Positions 44,641 to 57,589 of a stretch of 64,000 nt of DNA are shown here, piece after piece. The DNA is taken from positions 3,012,501 through 3,076,500 of the forward strand of contig JADPXZ010000007.1 of assembly GCA_019009955.1 (NCBI GenBank). Direction: 5' to 3'. Below the pieces are notes generated by a model. It was not told the origin of the DNA. It did not search any database and saw nothing but the letters and a program-made list of their open reading frames with translations. The stretch's first letter is position 1, and every line of letters starts with the position of its first letter. The translations under genes and the position numbers were made by a program. Source of the DNA: Riptortus pedestris (taxonomy: Eukaryota > Arthropoda > Insecta > Hemiptera > Alydidae).

Positions 44641-44689
44641 GGGGGGGGGTACTATACCAATTTAACGACCCCCTCGTCTTACTCACCAA

Positions 44690-45130
44690 CGCGCCCCTCC
44701 CTCTCCCCTCCCCCTTCTCTTCTTATTTTTCCCTTCCTCCCCTCTCTCTTTTCTCCTCCTCCTCTCTTTCTCTCTTCTCTTCTCCTCCTTTTTTCTTCTC
44801 TCTTCTCTCTCTCTTTTCCTCCCCCCCCTCCTCCCTCCTCTCTCCCCTTCTCTCTCTCTCTCTCTCCCTCCCCCTCTCCCTCTCCGCTCCTCCCTCCCCC
44901 CCTTTCCTCCTCCCCCCCTCTCTCCCCCCCCCCGCCCTCCCTCCCTCCCTCCCTTTTCTCTCTCTCTCTCTCTCTCTTCCTCTCTCTCTCTCTTCCCTCC
45001 CTTCCCTCCTCCCTCCTCCCTCCCTCCCTCCCTTCCCCCCCCCCTTTCCCCCCCCCCCCCTCTCTCTCTCTCTTTTCTCCCTCCCTCCCTCCCTCCCTCC
45101 CTCCCTCACTAAATTTTCCCCCCCTCCCAC

Positions 45131-45150
<20 letters not shown>
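44690..45150. repeat. CT-rich tract
   Basis: (CT)n, (CCCT)n on the plus strand with a CACACACA tail at 45147-45161. Sense strand of the gene is purine here. Confidence 0.93.
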
Positions 45151-45161
<11 letters not shown>

Positions 45162-45254
45162 AATACAGATGGATTTTTTATTGCGATCTTAGTATTTTTT
45201 ACTCAACCATTTGAGCCAATATTACTTACTGCTAGCAAAATAACTTCAATTTAC

Positions 45255-45296
45255 CTTTTCTTTGCCCGAAGACGACCTCCTTTTATGCTTCGGATC
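45255..45296 (-). CDS. Short Lys/Ser-rich exon
   Basis: Fourteen codons, DPKHKRRSSSGKEK, phase 0 on both sides, between a ctttag acceptor and an AAG|GTAAAT donor. It resembles the other lysine-rich mini-exons of this minus-strand series (54123-54167, 58502-58561). It is nuclear-localisation-like in composition, but no domain is recognised. Confidence 0.6.
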
Positions 45297-45485
45297 CTAA
45301 AGAACAAAGACAGAGACACAACATGAGTTCAAATCTGACGTAGGCTTCACTTTGTATTAGTATATATGAGACACAGAAAATATGTCGACATTTCATATTG
45401 TTTTTTCATTTTTGTTTAAATGGGAAAAATGTTGTAGAAAGGGAGGTTTTAGATTTGTTCCCTTTAGTGTCAGGCCTTTCAGAAC

Positions 45486-45511
45486 TCTGCTCGGGCTCGC
45501 TGATGAAGAAC
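45486..45511 (-). CDS. Possible exon start, extent unclear
   Basis: A convincing acceptor (attcttttgtgttcag) precedes sequence with two open frames. One reads SSSASPSR before a weak GTTCTG donor; the other reads FFISEPEQSSERPDTKG with no donor seen. Phase cannot be settled, so only the acceptor is reasonably supported. It falls between the Lys/Ser exons at 54123 and 45296. Confidence 0.25.
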
Positions 45512-45539
45512 CTGAACACAAAAGAATAATATGAAATAG

Positions 45540-46100
<561 letters not shown>

Positions 46101-48480
46101 TTTAATTCTAACTATATATTTGTAGTGTGTATAGTCTTGTGCTATCTTGACTAGGCTTAAGTATATCTTCTCTATATTCATATCTAGATAGATGTTTTTG
46201 AATCACGTTCTTTGTGGAGTTTTATTTTATCAATAGATTATATGTATTATTTCTAGATCGTATCTTAATTAGATATTGATTTTTGTATTCGCAATAAATT
46301 TTATATTGGTTTTGTTATCTAGTTTTATATCTTTAGCTTAGTAATAGTAATATATCCTTTATCTAAATATATCGGGCTTTTTTAATCTTACAATTTATTT
46401 TTGGGTATTTTGTTTGTTTATATTTAGAGGATGTTTCTATATATCTTATTATACATGTATTGAGTTAGTTGGGAATTGAGTGTACATTTATAGTGTTCTT
46501 TTTTTTTATATATTTTTTATCTATTTATATTATTTATATATATAGATATCCTAAAGCTCTCTTTCATTTTTGATAGGAAAGTGATTGTTGTAGGTGTTAG
46601 AGATAGTGAGTAGGATGTGATCGAGTATCATATATTATATTATTAGAATATTTTATTATAAATTTATATTTTTAGGTTGAATCTATCTTTCGATTATTAA
46701 TATAGAGATATAGTATTAAGAGAGAGTTTATTTTTTTATATCAATTTCTTGTGTTCTTGGTTAGATATATTTATATTATTATGAGAGAGATAGTATTTAA
46801 TTATCTAGTTAGTATATTGGTTGAGCAAGTGATTTTTTTTATTGGTAATATATTTTTCTATTATAATATATAATATATCTATTAAATGTCTCTCGGTATA
46901 TATTTAATCTCCATTTTGAGAGTGGAGGGGTTTGCTATTTTTATGCTTTTATATTATGATTATATACATCGATATAGATAGTAAGATAGATTGAGAGTTG
47001 AAGTATCAATATAGAGTGTTTGGTTTTTGGAGTTTTTATATATTTGATTAGGAAATATAGAGATACTTGTATTCAATATCTATTATATTTTAATATAAAT
47101 TTGATTTGTCTGTGCAATCTTTTTGATCTGCATTTATATATTCGCTATATATAATCTCTTTTATTGTTGATTCTGAATATATTTGTTCTATTTTTAAGCT
47201 TATGTTACTATGACTTTATTTATTAATATCTATATTAGACTATTTCCTATCTCTTTTAAGTTTTTAATATAAAGAATCTCGTTGTTTATTTTTATTATGT
47301 ATATGATATGTTCTCTTAGTTATATATGACGACTCGCTAGAACTCTAGACTTTAGATCTTGTAATGAGAATCTTGATATATTTTCTTGTTTTATAGATAT
47401 GTATATTAGTAATATATATAGATGATCTAGTATATATATTTATTTTGGCTTTGATGACATAGATTTGGGTAGTTATTAATATTGATTTATGAGTTATTAT
47501 TATATAGCTATCTATACAAGAGATCGTGACGGTTGGTGTTGTCTAAAGTTATTTTTTTATTTTTATTTTTATCTATTATATCTTAGCTTATTTTAATGAG
47601 CTATCTCTAAATATATCTTTAGATTTTTTTATCCATATATTTTTTTATTTTGTATCTCATTTTTAGCTTGCTTTATATTATGTTCTCTTCTGAATATTCG
47701 ATCTATAGAGAGCCAATCTATGATGTATATTGGTTTATACATAGATCATAGTATCTGTATTGTGATTATCTATTTATCTATTTCATATTAGTTGATGCCC
47801 GATTAGATATCGAAAGCTGTCATCGTTTCTGTTTTTATGTAATAGTACTAGATTTGTAGTTTTTATGATATTGTCTATCTTCATTATTATCTATATGAGA
47901 GATCCTATCTGATTTAGTTTTTTTAATATAAATCTCGCCAAGTAGATATTTATTTTGGTATTGGATGATCGCTAGTTCATAGGTTGGAGATTGTATGAGA
48001 GAGATTTGGGGAGGGAGGTAGCGATATTGAAGAGATTTATTATTTATATATAGAATTCTCTTCTTGAGTGGTTAATATATGCTTTTTTTTGGCTGTATGG
48101 GTAATAGCGTTTATGAATATATTAATATCATATGGGATAGTGGTTTTAGAAAAGTTCTAGTGATATGGTTTTTGATATAGTTGAGATGATGTTGAGCGCG
48201 TGTTGTTGTTGAGAATGCGTTAGAGCATAGAGGAGTGATGGGGTAATAGAGATGGTAATTCTTTTATCGTCTTTAATATAGTAGATACTCTATAACATAT
48301 GCGATGAGTGTTGTTGAGAGAGAGATTAAGAGAGAGTTAGGCTGTTAGCTCTTTTTATAGATGTATATGAGGAAGAGATATAGATCGTAACGATAAATTG
48401 AGTTGTTTATTGTCACTATAGTGTTTCTATTGTGTTATTAGATTTTTCAGGATGAATGTATATAGCTGATATATATTACT
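46101..48480. other. 2.4 kb AT-rich, no recognisable feature
   Basis: Low-complexity T/A-rich sequence with many tat, atat and gag words, no repeat period, no known family, no open frame of note. Possibly a noisy consensus of a TA-rich tract. Confidence 0.45.
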
Positions 48481-51400
48481 GATATATTGAGGGGGGTTGA
48501 GAAAGGAAAGACAGTGGGGGAGGGGGTTTGAGAGTGGGAGTAGGGATGAGAGGAGGTTTGAGATAGAGAGAGAAGTTAAGAGGAGGGAGTGGGGTTTTGA
48601 GAGACGTGAGTGGGGGAGGGGGTTGAGAGTGGGAGAGGAGGTTGAGAGAGAGAGGGAGTAAGAGAGGGGATTGAGAGATAGAGAAAGTGAGTGGGGGAGG
48701 GGGTTTAGAGAGTGGGGATAGGAGGTTGAGAGGAGACGAGAGAGTAAGAGAGAGGGAGTGGGGTGGTTGAGCAAGTGTGGTGTGGGGGGGGGGGTTTGAG
48801 ATAGTGGGAAGAGCGAGTTGAAGAGATGGAGAGAGAGCAAAGAGAGGGAGTTTTTGGGGGGGTTGAGAGAGAAGAGGAGCAAGAGAGAAGGGAGTTGGGA
48901 TTGAGAGAGTGAGTGGGGGAGGGGGTTGAGAGTGGTGAGGAGGAGGTTGAAAGAAGAGAGAGAGTAAGAGAGAGAGTGAGGGGGGGTTGAGAGAGTGAGT
49001 GGGGGAGGGGGTTGAGTTTTGAGAGTGGGAGAGAGGTGGTGAGAGAGAGAGGGAGGGGGGTTGAGGTGTGAAAGTGGGGGGGGAGGGGGTTTGAGAGTGG
49101 GCGGGGTGGTTGAGATAGAGAGAGAGAGCAGGGGGGTAGGGGGGGGGGTTGAGAGGGTGAGTGGGGGGGGGGGGGGAGAGTGGGGGAGGGGAGGGGTTGA
49201 GAGATAGGGGGGTGAGGGGGGGGAGGGGGATTGAGAGAGTGAGTGGGGTAGGGGGGTGAGAGTGGGGGGGGGGGTGGTGGGGGAGAGAGGGAGGGGGGTT
49301 GAGAGAGTGAGTGGGGGAGGGGGTTGAGAGTGGGAGAGGAGGTTGAGAGTGGGAAAGGGGGGGGTTGATGAGGTGAGTGGGGGAGGGGGGTTGGGGGAAT
49401 GAGTGGGGGGGGGGGGGTTGAGTGGGGGAGAGGGAGGGGGAGGGAGAGGGTGGGGGTGGGGGGAGTGAGTGGGGGAGGGGGGTTGAGAGTGGGAGAGGGG
49501 GATTGAGAGTGGGAGAGGGGGAGAGGAGAGAGAGCAGGAGAGAGGGAGGGGGTTGAGAGTGAGAGAGGGGGAGGGGGTTGAGAGAGAGAGAGCAATAGAG
49601 AGGGAGTGGGGTTGAGAGAGAGAGCAAGAGAGAGGGAGGGGGTTGAGAGTGGGAGAGAGGGAGAGGAGGTTGAGAGAGAGAGAGTAAGAGAGAGGGAGTG
49701 GGGTTGAGAAAGTGAGTGGGGGAGGGGGTTGAGAGTGGGAGAGGAGGTTGAGAGAGAGAGGGAGGGGGGTTGAGAGAGTGAGTGGGGGAGGGGGTTGAGA
49801 GTGGGAGAGGAGGTTGAGAGAGAGAGAGTAAGAGAGAGGATGGGGGGTGAGAGAGGGTGGGGGGGGGTGGGGGTTGAGAGTGAGAGAGGGGGAGGGGGTT
49901 GAGAGAGAGAGAGAAATAGAGAGGGAGGGGGGTTGAGTGAGTGAGAGGGGGAGGGGGTTGAGAGTGTGAGAGGAGGTTGAGAGAGAGAGAGTAAGAGAGA
50001 GGGAAGGGGGTTGATGGGGGGCGTGGGGGAGGGGGTTGTGAGTGGGGGAGAAGGAGAGGACGGTTGAGAGAGAGGGGAGGGGGGAGTAAGAGAGAGGGAG
50101 GGGGGTTGAGAAAGTGAGTGGGGGAGGGGTGAGAAGGGGGGAGGTTGAGAGAGAGAGGGGGAGGGGGGGTTGAGGTGTGAGTGGGGAGAGGGGGTTGAGA
50201 GTGGGGGGGGTGGTGAGGGGGGTGAGGGGGGGGGGGGTTGGGAGTGAGCGAGGGGGGGGTTGAGAGTGGGGGGGGGAGGAGAGTGAGGGGGGGGGTAGGG
50301 TGAAGAGAGTGGGGAGAGGGGGGGGGCAGGAGGTTGAGGAGAGAGAGGGGGGGGAGGTGGGGGTTGGGGGGGGGGAGGGGGTTTGAGAGGGGGGGGGAGG
50401 GGTGGGGGGGGAGGAGGGGGTGGGGGGGGCGTGGAGGGGGGTTGAGATGGGGAGGTGGGGGAGGGGGAGGGGGGGGGGTTGGGGGGAGTGGGTGGGGAGG
50501 GGGTGGATGGGGGGGTTGGGTGAGAGAGGGAGGGGGGTTGAGAAAGTGGGGGTGGGGGAGGGGGTTGGTGGGGTGGGGTGGAGGAGGAGGGGGAGGGTGG
50601 GGGGGGGGAGGGTGAGGAGAGGGGGGGGGGTTGGGGGCGGGGGGGGGGGGGAGGGGGGTTGTGAGAGGGGAGGGGAGGGGGTGGGGGTGGGGGGAGGGGG
50701 GAGAGGGGGAGAGTAGGGAGAGAGAGGGAGGGGGGTTGAGGGGAGAGTGGGGGGGGGTTGAGAGTGGGAGAGGAGGGGGAGTGGGGGAGGGGGTTGAGAA
50801 AGTGAGTGGGGGAGGGGGTTGGGTGGGGTTGAGATGAGGGTGAAGAGAGGGAGGGGGTGGGTGGGGGGTGGGGGGGGGTGAGAGTGAGAGATAGAGTAAG
50901 AAGGGGGGAGGGGGGGGAGGGAGGGGAGTGAGGGTGGGGGGGGGGGGGGGAAGGGGGGGGGGGTGGAGGGGGGAGGAGAGGGGGGGGAGAGAGGAGGTAA
51001 GAGAGATGTGGAGGGGGGGTTGAGAAATGTGAGTGGGGGATGTGGGGTTGAGAGTGGGACCAGGAGGAGGTTGAGAGAGAGAGAGAGAGATAAGAGAGAG
51101 GCCTGAGTGGGGGGTTGAGGAAGTGAGTGGGGGAGTGGGGTTGAGAATGTGGGCGAGGAGGTATTGAGAGAGAGAGAGAGTAAGAGAGAGAGTGGAGGGG
51201 GTGGATGAGAAAGTGTGTGGGGGAGGGGGTTGGAGAGTGGGAGAGGAGGTTGAGAGAGAGAGAGAGTAAGAGAGAGGGAGGGGGGTTGAGAGAGTGAGTG
51301 GGGGAGGGGGTTGAGAGGGGAGGGGGGTTGGGAGAGGAGGTGAGAGAGAGTGGGGAGAGTAAGAGAGGAGGGAGGGGGTTGAGAGTGGGGAGAGGAGAGG

Positions 51401-52510
51401 AGGTTTGTGAGAAGTGAGTGGGAGAGGGTTGAGGTGAGAGTGAGGGGAGAGGAGATAGAGATAGGAGAGGAGGTTGGGAGGAGAGGGGGAGAAAAAAGAG
51501 GGGAGTGGGGGGAGCAGAGAGGGGAGAGAGGGAGGGGAGGTTGTGAAAGTGAGTGGGGGGAGGGGGGTTGAGAGTGGGAGATGAGATTGAGATAGAGAGA
51601 GGGAGGTGGGGGTTGGAGAAGAACAGAGGGTGAGGGGGGAAGAGACGAGTAGGAGAGAGGGAGGGGTTGAGAGAGTGAGTGGGGTGAGGGGCGTTGAGAG
51701 AGAGAGAGAGTAAGAGAGAGGGCAGTGGGGTTGAGAAAGTGAGGTGGAGTGGGGGAGGGGTGGTTTGAGGAGTGGGAAGAAGGAGGTTGAGAGAGGAGAG
51801 CGAGTTAAGAGGAGAGGGACGGGGGCGTTGAGAAAAGTGAGTGAGGGGGGAGGGGGTTGAGAGTGGGTGAGAGGTTCGATTGAGAGATATAGAGAGTAAG
51901 AGAGAGGGAGGGGGGTTTTGAGAAAGGTGACGTGGGGGAGGGGGTTGAGAGTGGGAGAGTGGAGATTGAGATAGATAGAATGAGAGTAAGAGAGAGGGAG
52001 GGGGGTTGAGAAAGTGAGTGGGGGAGGGGGTGGGTTGAGAGTGGGAGAGGAGATTGTGATAGAGAGAGTAAGAGAGAGGGAGGGGGTTGAGGGAGTGGAG
52101 TGGGGGAGGGGGTTTGGAGAGTGGTGAGAGGAGATTGAGATAGAGAGAGTAAGAGAGAAGAGGGAGGGGGGTGGGTTGAGAAAGTGAGTGGGGGAGGGGG
52201 GTTTGACGTGTGGGAGAAAGGAGATTGAGATAGTGAGAGAGGGATGAGGGAGGGGGAGGAAAAACAGAGGGGGGGGGGGAGAGAGAGGAGAGAAATTGGA
52301 GGAGAGGAGGGAGATAGATGATAAAGAGGGATATAAAGTGGGAGGGAGAGATGAGAGAAAGAGAGGGGGGCGGCCAGGGATGGAGAGAGGGGTGTGGTTT
52401 GAAAAGTGAGGAGAGAGTATGACTTTAGAGGGAGAGGGGGAGAAAGGAAAGATGGGATAGAGGGAGACAAAGAGAGAGAGAAAGAAGAGAAGGAGGGAGA
52501 GTTTTCATGT
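48481..52510. repeat. 4-kb G-rich minisatellite
   Basis: Units of roughly 75-90 bp made of ggttgagagtgggagaggaggttgagagagag and taagagagagggaggggggttgagaaagtgagtggggg. Period is irregular. 50200-51000 is the most G-rich. Confidence 0.9.
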
Positions 52511-52521
52511 ATGTGCTGTGT

Positions 52522-52526
52522 GAGTA

Positions 52527-52570
<44 letters not shown>
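52522..52570. repeat. (TA)n microsatellite
   Basis: Pure TA dinucleotides. Confidence 0.95.
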
Positions 52571-52639
52571 TGGTCAAAAATGAATAGGGATGTTGGTGAT
52601 TTTTTCTTATCATATTAATTTGATTTAAACCAACCTGAA

Positions 52640-53305
52640 TTAAATTAATTTTTTCTGTAATGGTTGAATAATGGTAACATTACTAAACTGAAATGAGTGA
52701 AGAAAGTGAAACATTATTGCAATAGAGTGAAGAAAGTAAATCACTTTGTTCAACAAGTGAAGAAAGTGAATTGCCCCTTCTTAATTAGATAATAAGTATA
52801 AATTAAAAAAATTTAATTTGAAGTTGGCAAATTAAATGCATTTAAAATGTTTTTCAAACATTGTAAGAATTTATTTTAAACAAAATAAATTGAAATGTGA
52901 ATTGAATTATTGGTGGAAATTATCGATCATATTTTTAAAATTTTAAATATAATAAATAATTAGCTTCCTTGTGTGTATAACGTTGCACTTGTTTTATAAC
53001 TGGACTACTTGACAATCATCACTAGTTGTTTTAATAACTATGCTTATTAAACTGCCAACAACGATGCTTATAAACCTAACCAAAACATACCATAATCTTG
53101 AACAAACATCCTAATTTTGTTCATAATTCTGCTTAGATCTGATCATGTATTACACGATTTACAGAAAAAATTTAATAATACACTCGTGAACCGAAAGTAG
53201 AAATTTACAACTCTCGTCAAATTACCAGACTCGCTTCGCTCGTGTGGCTAAACGTTTCACTCGAGTTGGAAAATGATCTACTTTCGTCACTTGGATAATA
53301 AAGAT
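52640..53305 (-). repeat. Family C copy 3, reversed
   Basis: Starts with gtgaagaaagtga motifs, then atctgatcatgtattacacga, and ends actcgcttcgctcgtgtggctaaacg...tactttcgtcacttgg. Confidence 0.9.
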
Positions 53306-53329
53306 CTATTATATGGAGGAAAAGACAAT

Positions 53330-53835
53330 AATTTCTAATAAATATTAATGCTATTTATAATTAAGAAAGTCCGCCAGGCAACAGCTGTGTGAACTAAGTA
53401 TATTTCCCAGCGTCAAGTTATACAATAGAGAAATATACATACTGCTAACACAACACCACCGTGATTAAATACAAATGGCAATGAGAAATCTTTCAGTTAA
53501 TTAAAATAAACTCCCAACTGAAACGGCTTCTGAATTGTAAGAATAATTTATATTTTAATAACTCGAAATTTTTAAGTATAGTCACGAGAGAAACTAAAGA
53601 AGGGGAGGGCGCGGATGAACAGAACGTATTTGCATAAATCTCACAAAGTAACCAAGGTAAGGTAAGGTTAGAAACGACAGGTAAGGTTAGAAGGAGCTGC
53701 CACCTAAGCCGAGACTTATGAAAACGGCCAAACTAATCTGAACATTCAAGATAGAGAATAAATGTATATAACAATATTTATAGTAAATTTAATTTGCAAT
53801 AAGATTGGTTTAGTGTGTACAATTTTTCTCGGAGT
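53330..53835 (+). repeat. Family D fragment and single satellite unit
   Basis: tatttcccagcgtcaagttatacaatag and aatgagaaatctttcagttaatt belong to family D. 53745-53830 is one satellite unit part (attcaagatagagaataaatg...aataagattggtt). Between them lie three aaggtaaggt(t)ag words. Confidence 0.65.
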
Positions 53836-54122
53836 TTCGGTCAATGTTTGTTAAATAAATCTTAGTTTATGGCGATATTTTGAGAATCTATATTTTCTCT
53901 TCTTGAGGACTGTACAATTACAGCTACTAATTTATAATATTGCACATTGTTGTTAAACATTATTGTAAAAGTGTGTTTTTTTCTTATTATTACTTGCCAA
54001 GACTAAAGATACCTCCGAACTATTCGAAAATTTTTCAAAAGCAAAAGGGTTATAGTAGCCTTAGTATATTAGTATAATTTATTTCAGTCGTAGAGAATAA
54101 ATGCCGAATAGTAAATACTTAC

Positions 54123-54167
54123 TTTGTGGTGCTTCTTGGGCGAGTCGTGCTTTCTCGGCTTCTTGCT
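54123..54167 (-). CDS. Lysine/histidine-rich mini-exon
   Basis: Fifteen codons, SKKPRKHDSPKKHHK, phase 0 on both sides, acceptor tttttctag and a perfect GTAAGT donor. The composition is strongly basic, compatible with a disordered nuclear or nucleic-acid-binding segment. The intron on its 5' side consists largely of a sense-strand CU-rich repeat (54258-54805). It joins in frame to the exon at 54875-55275. Confidence 0.7.
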
Positions 54168-54257
54168 CTAGAAAAAGAAAATCAAGAAAAGAAGAATAAA
54201 TAAAAACAGAAAAGAAAAAAGGGTCTGAGTAATCTAAGCAGATTTCCCAACTGCTGC

Positions 54258-54761
54258 TGAGAGGGAGGGAGGGGAGGGAGAGAGAGGGGGAAAGGGGAGA
54301 GGGAGGGGTAGGAAGAGAAAGAGGAAGGGGGTGAGAGGGAGGGGGAGAAAAAGGGAGAGAGAGAGGGGCAGAAAGAGGAAGAGAAGGGAGAGGAGAGGGA
54401 CAGAGGGGTAGGGAGAGAAAGAGGAAGAGGAGAGAGACAGAGAGAGAGACAGTTTGACATAGAGGAAGAGAAGGGGGAGGAGGAGGAAAAGAAAGAGGAG
54501 AGAGTGGGGAGAAAGAGAAAGAGGAGTGAGTGGGGAGAAAGAGGGAAGGACCGAGGGGGGGGAAGATAAGGGCGAGGAGAGCGAGAGAGCGAGGGGTAGG
54601 AAGAGAAAGAGGACGAGGAGAGTGGGGAGAAAGAGGGAGGGACAGAGGGAGAGAGAGAAGGGGGAGTATAGAGAGAGAGGGAGAGAATGGGAAAGAGGAG
54701 AGTGGGGAGAAATAGGGGTGAAGAGGGAAATGGAGGAGTAGGAAGATAATTAGTAAGGGGG

Positions 54762-54807
<46 letters not shown>

Positions 54808-54808
54808 A
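54258..54808. repeat. Purine-rich tract
   Basis: GA-rich plus strand filling most of the intron between exons 54123-54167 and 54875-55275, ending in a pure (GA)n run. Confidence 0.93.
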
Positions 54809-54874
54809 GCCATATTTGCCAATTCCCTTCAATCATAATAAATTACTTTAAACTATAAAATAGATCCAACTTAC

Positions 54875-55275
54875 CAAGTTGATGAGAGGCATTGCAGGCA
54901 GGCCTTTCGGTGGAGAGCTGCTAGTCGCTACGGTCTGACTGCTAGTAGAAGTTGCTACGACCTCAGCACTGCTCAATGGAGCTACAGTGGTGGTAGAAGG
55001 AGTCGCTGTGACCTGAGCTTTAGTAGTAGTAGCAGATGAAGTCGGGGTGACCTGAGGTTTGCTAGTCGCAGAAGTGGTCGTTATGACCTGAGCTTTGCTA
55101 GTAGTAGTAGAAGTCCGGAAGCAGTCGCTGTGCTAGAGTCGCTGCTGACCACTCCAGCTGGGTCGGGGTCAGCACTGACTCGGACCGTGCAGCTAGGCTC
55201 CAGCTGGGACAGCAGCACTTCAGACGACTCCTCACTGGACGAAGGCTGCGTCTTCTTCTGCTCCGTAGTGCCCGG
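54875..55275 (-). CDS. Large Ser/Thr-rich repeat exon, one frameshift
   Basis: Acceptor gttctag, donor TTG|GTAAGT. The first part reads PGTTEQKKTQPSSSEESSEV, LLSQLEPSCTVRVSADPDPA, GVVSSDSSTATAS. After a net one-base slip near 55113-55118 the second frame is open to the donor. It contains degenerate tandem units of about ten residues (TTTSKAQVIT, TSATSKPQVT, TSSATTTKAQVT, TPSTTT...) and ends PPKGLPAMPLINL. The 401-base length becomes divisible by three after one insertion or a two-base deletion, so both borders are phase 0. It looks like a disordered, heavily O-modifiable or mucin-like segment of a nuclear or cytoplasmic protein. No catalytic domain is visible. Confidence 0.7.
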
Positions 55276-55369
55276 CTAGAACGTTCAGGAAGTTTAGTCG
55301 AATATAAAATTGATAAAAGTACTTGAGAAGGAAGTTGCAAGAGAAAGGATACTAGAATGGAGGAAGTGC

Positions 55370-56440
55370 ATCAAAGAGGAATGGAGAGGGAAGGGAGGAG
55401 CAAGGAGAGAGAGAGGGAGGACAAGAAAGGAAGGAAGGAGACTAAGGTAGAGAGGGTAGCTTGAGAGAGAAGACAAGAGAATAAGAGAAATGGGAGAGAA
55501 CAAGGATGGAATCAGAGGAGGCAAGACAGGAGGGGGGAAACGGAGATAAAAAGAAAAAAGGGGAAGAGGCGAGGGAAGCAAAAAGGGAGGGAGGGAGGAG
55601 GGAGGGAGGAGGGAGAGACTGGGAGGGAGGAGAGAGGGAGGGTGGGGGAGAGAGGAGGAAGGGCAGGGAGGGAGAGAGAGGAGGGAGGGAGGGAGGAGAG
55701 AGGTGAACGGGAGGGAGGGATGGATGGAGGAGAAGGAAGGGAGAGAGGAGGAAGGGAGGGAGGGAGAGAGGAGGAAGGGAGGGAGGGAGAGAGGAGGAAG
55801 GGAGGGAGGGAGAGAGGAGGAAGGGAGGGAGGGAGAGAGGAGGAAGGGAGTTGGGTGAGAGAGAGAGACGAGGGGGGAGGGAGACAGAGAGGAGGAAAGG
55901 GTGGGATGGGGAGAGAGGAGGAAGGGAGGGAGGAGGACGAGAGGAAGGAGAGGGAGGAGAGGGTGGAAGAGGAGAGGAAGGGAAGGAGAAGAGGGTAGGA
56001 AGGGGGAGCGAGAGAGAGGAAGGAACGGAGAGAGAGGAGGTGAGGCAGAGAAAAGGAGGAGGGAGTGAGAGGAGAGAGAGAGGAGGAAGGAGGGAGGGGC
56101 AGGGAAGGATGGGCGATGGGGTAGGAGAGAGGACAAACGGAAAGAGTAAAAGGAGAGAAGGAGAGAGAGAGGAAGGGAGAGGGTGGGAGAGCGAGGGGGA
56201 GGAAGGGAGGAGAGGGAGAGAGAGAGGAAGGCGGGAGGGAGAAGAGACGTGGAGGAGAGGGAATAGAGAGAGAGGATCGAGAGAGAAGGAAACTGAGGAG
56301 AGAGGAGAGAGGAGAGAGTAGATGGATGAGAGGCGAGAGAGAGGAGATAGAGAGAGGAGAGGAGACCGAGGAGAGAGGGGATGAGAATGAGGAGAGGAGA
56401 GAGAGAGAGAGAGAGTGAGAGAGACAGAGACAGACAGAAA
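55370..56440. repeat. Purine-rich tract with 24-bp units
   Basis: GA/GGA-rich. At 55740-55850 a unit gagagaggaggaagggagggaggg recurs about every 24 bp. Confidence 0.92.
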
Positions 56441-56459
56441 TAGATAATAAAAGCAATAA

Positions 56460-57070
56460 TAATTATTTATTATCCAAGTGACGAAAGTAGATCATTTTCC
56501 AACTCGAGTGAAACGTTTAGCCACACGAGCGAAGCGAGTCTGGTAATTTGAACTGAGGAGCTTGTATAATTTACTATGGTCACGAGAATTGTAATATTAT
56601 AATTTTTTCTGTAATCGTGTAATACATGATCAGATCTAAGTCAGGAGAATAAGGAACAAAATTAGGGATGTTGTCAGATCTATTGTATGTTGTTGGATAG
56701 GTTCATAAGCATCGTTGGTAGGGCAGGATATAAGAATAGTTATAAAAACAAATAGTGATGATTGTCATGTTTGTCCAGTTATACACAAGTGCACGTTTAT
56801 AAAAGAACAAGGGAAGCTAATTATTATTATGATTTTAAATTTTAAAATATATCGATTATTTCCACCAATAATTCATTTATTTATTTATTATTTAATTTAT
56901 ACTTATTACTTATATTCAAGAAAGGCAATTCACTTTAATCACTTGTGAACAATTGTCGATTACTTTCTTCCACTCTATTGCAAAATGTTTTCACTTTGTC
57001 TCTTCGACGTCCATGTTTCAGGTTTTAGTAATGTTACCATTAATTCAAAGCATTACAGGAAACAAAATAA
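56460..57070 (+). repeat. Family C copy 4
   Basis: ttattatccaagtgacgaaagtagatcatt to ccattaattcaaagcattacagg, with scattered indels. Ends about 90 bp before the donor of the 57162 exon. Confidence 0.88.
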
Positions 57071-57161
57071 ATTAAAATACATACTCTAAAAGCTATAACG
57101 TACAAAGGAACGAAACTACATTTCACTGCTCTACAAATATTACGGTTAATATCTTAATCAC

Positions 57162-57212
57162 CTTGGGATCAGATTTAGAGTCAGCTGGTCCACCCATTAG
57201 CATTTCGAGAAT
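57162..57212 (-). CDS. Short exon ILEMLMGG...
   Basis: Seventeen codons, ILEMLMGGPADSKSDPK, phase 0 on both sides, acceptor tgtatttcag and donor AAG|GTGATT. It belongs by strand, phase and style to the chain of short exons upstream of the zinc-finger exon. Not recognised. Confidence 0.65.
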
Positions 57213-57329
57213 CTGAAATACACACACACAAAAAACAAAATATGGTTTAATTTATCTATAATAAAGGTAATTAATTTTATTCTTTAATTACTTTAATTAA
57301 TTATATTTTATTACTAAGTTTTAAGTTGT

Positions 57330-57580
57330 CCAATAGATAAATCTACAAACTGCTAAAACACTCAAGCACGGACCGTAGCAAGTTTTACCAAGCGGATAAA
57401 TTCATGATGCTAATGAGAAATTTTTCGGGCAATTTTAATAAGCTCCCAGAACTTATTTGCATGTATCTCGTTGTAATAAAGGTCTCTCGGGAAAACAAAT
57501 ATTCGGTATTTAAGCTTGGAATAATGCGGTTTTATTATATAACAGAGTATGGAGTATTCTTTATGCGAGTGTGAGTCCGT
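57330..57580 (+). repeat. Family D copy
   Basis: aagttgtccaatagataaat...actgctaaaacactc, aatgagaaatttttcgggcaattttaataag, gtaataaaggtctctcggg, tgcggttttattatataacagagta. Confidence 0.8.
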
Positions 57581-57589
57581 TGCTAAGAG

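Noticed and set aside
48427..52470. Long Pro/Ser/Leu and Gly/Arg frames in the G-rich array
   Set aside because: Same reasoning as for other minisatellites; three overlapping frames are equally open.
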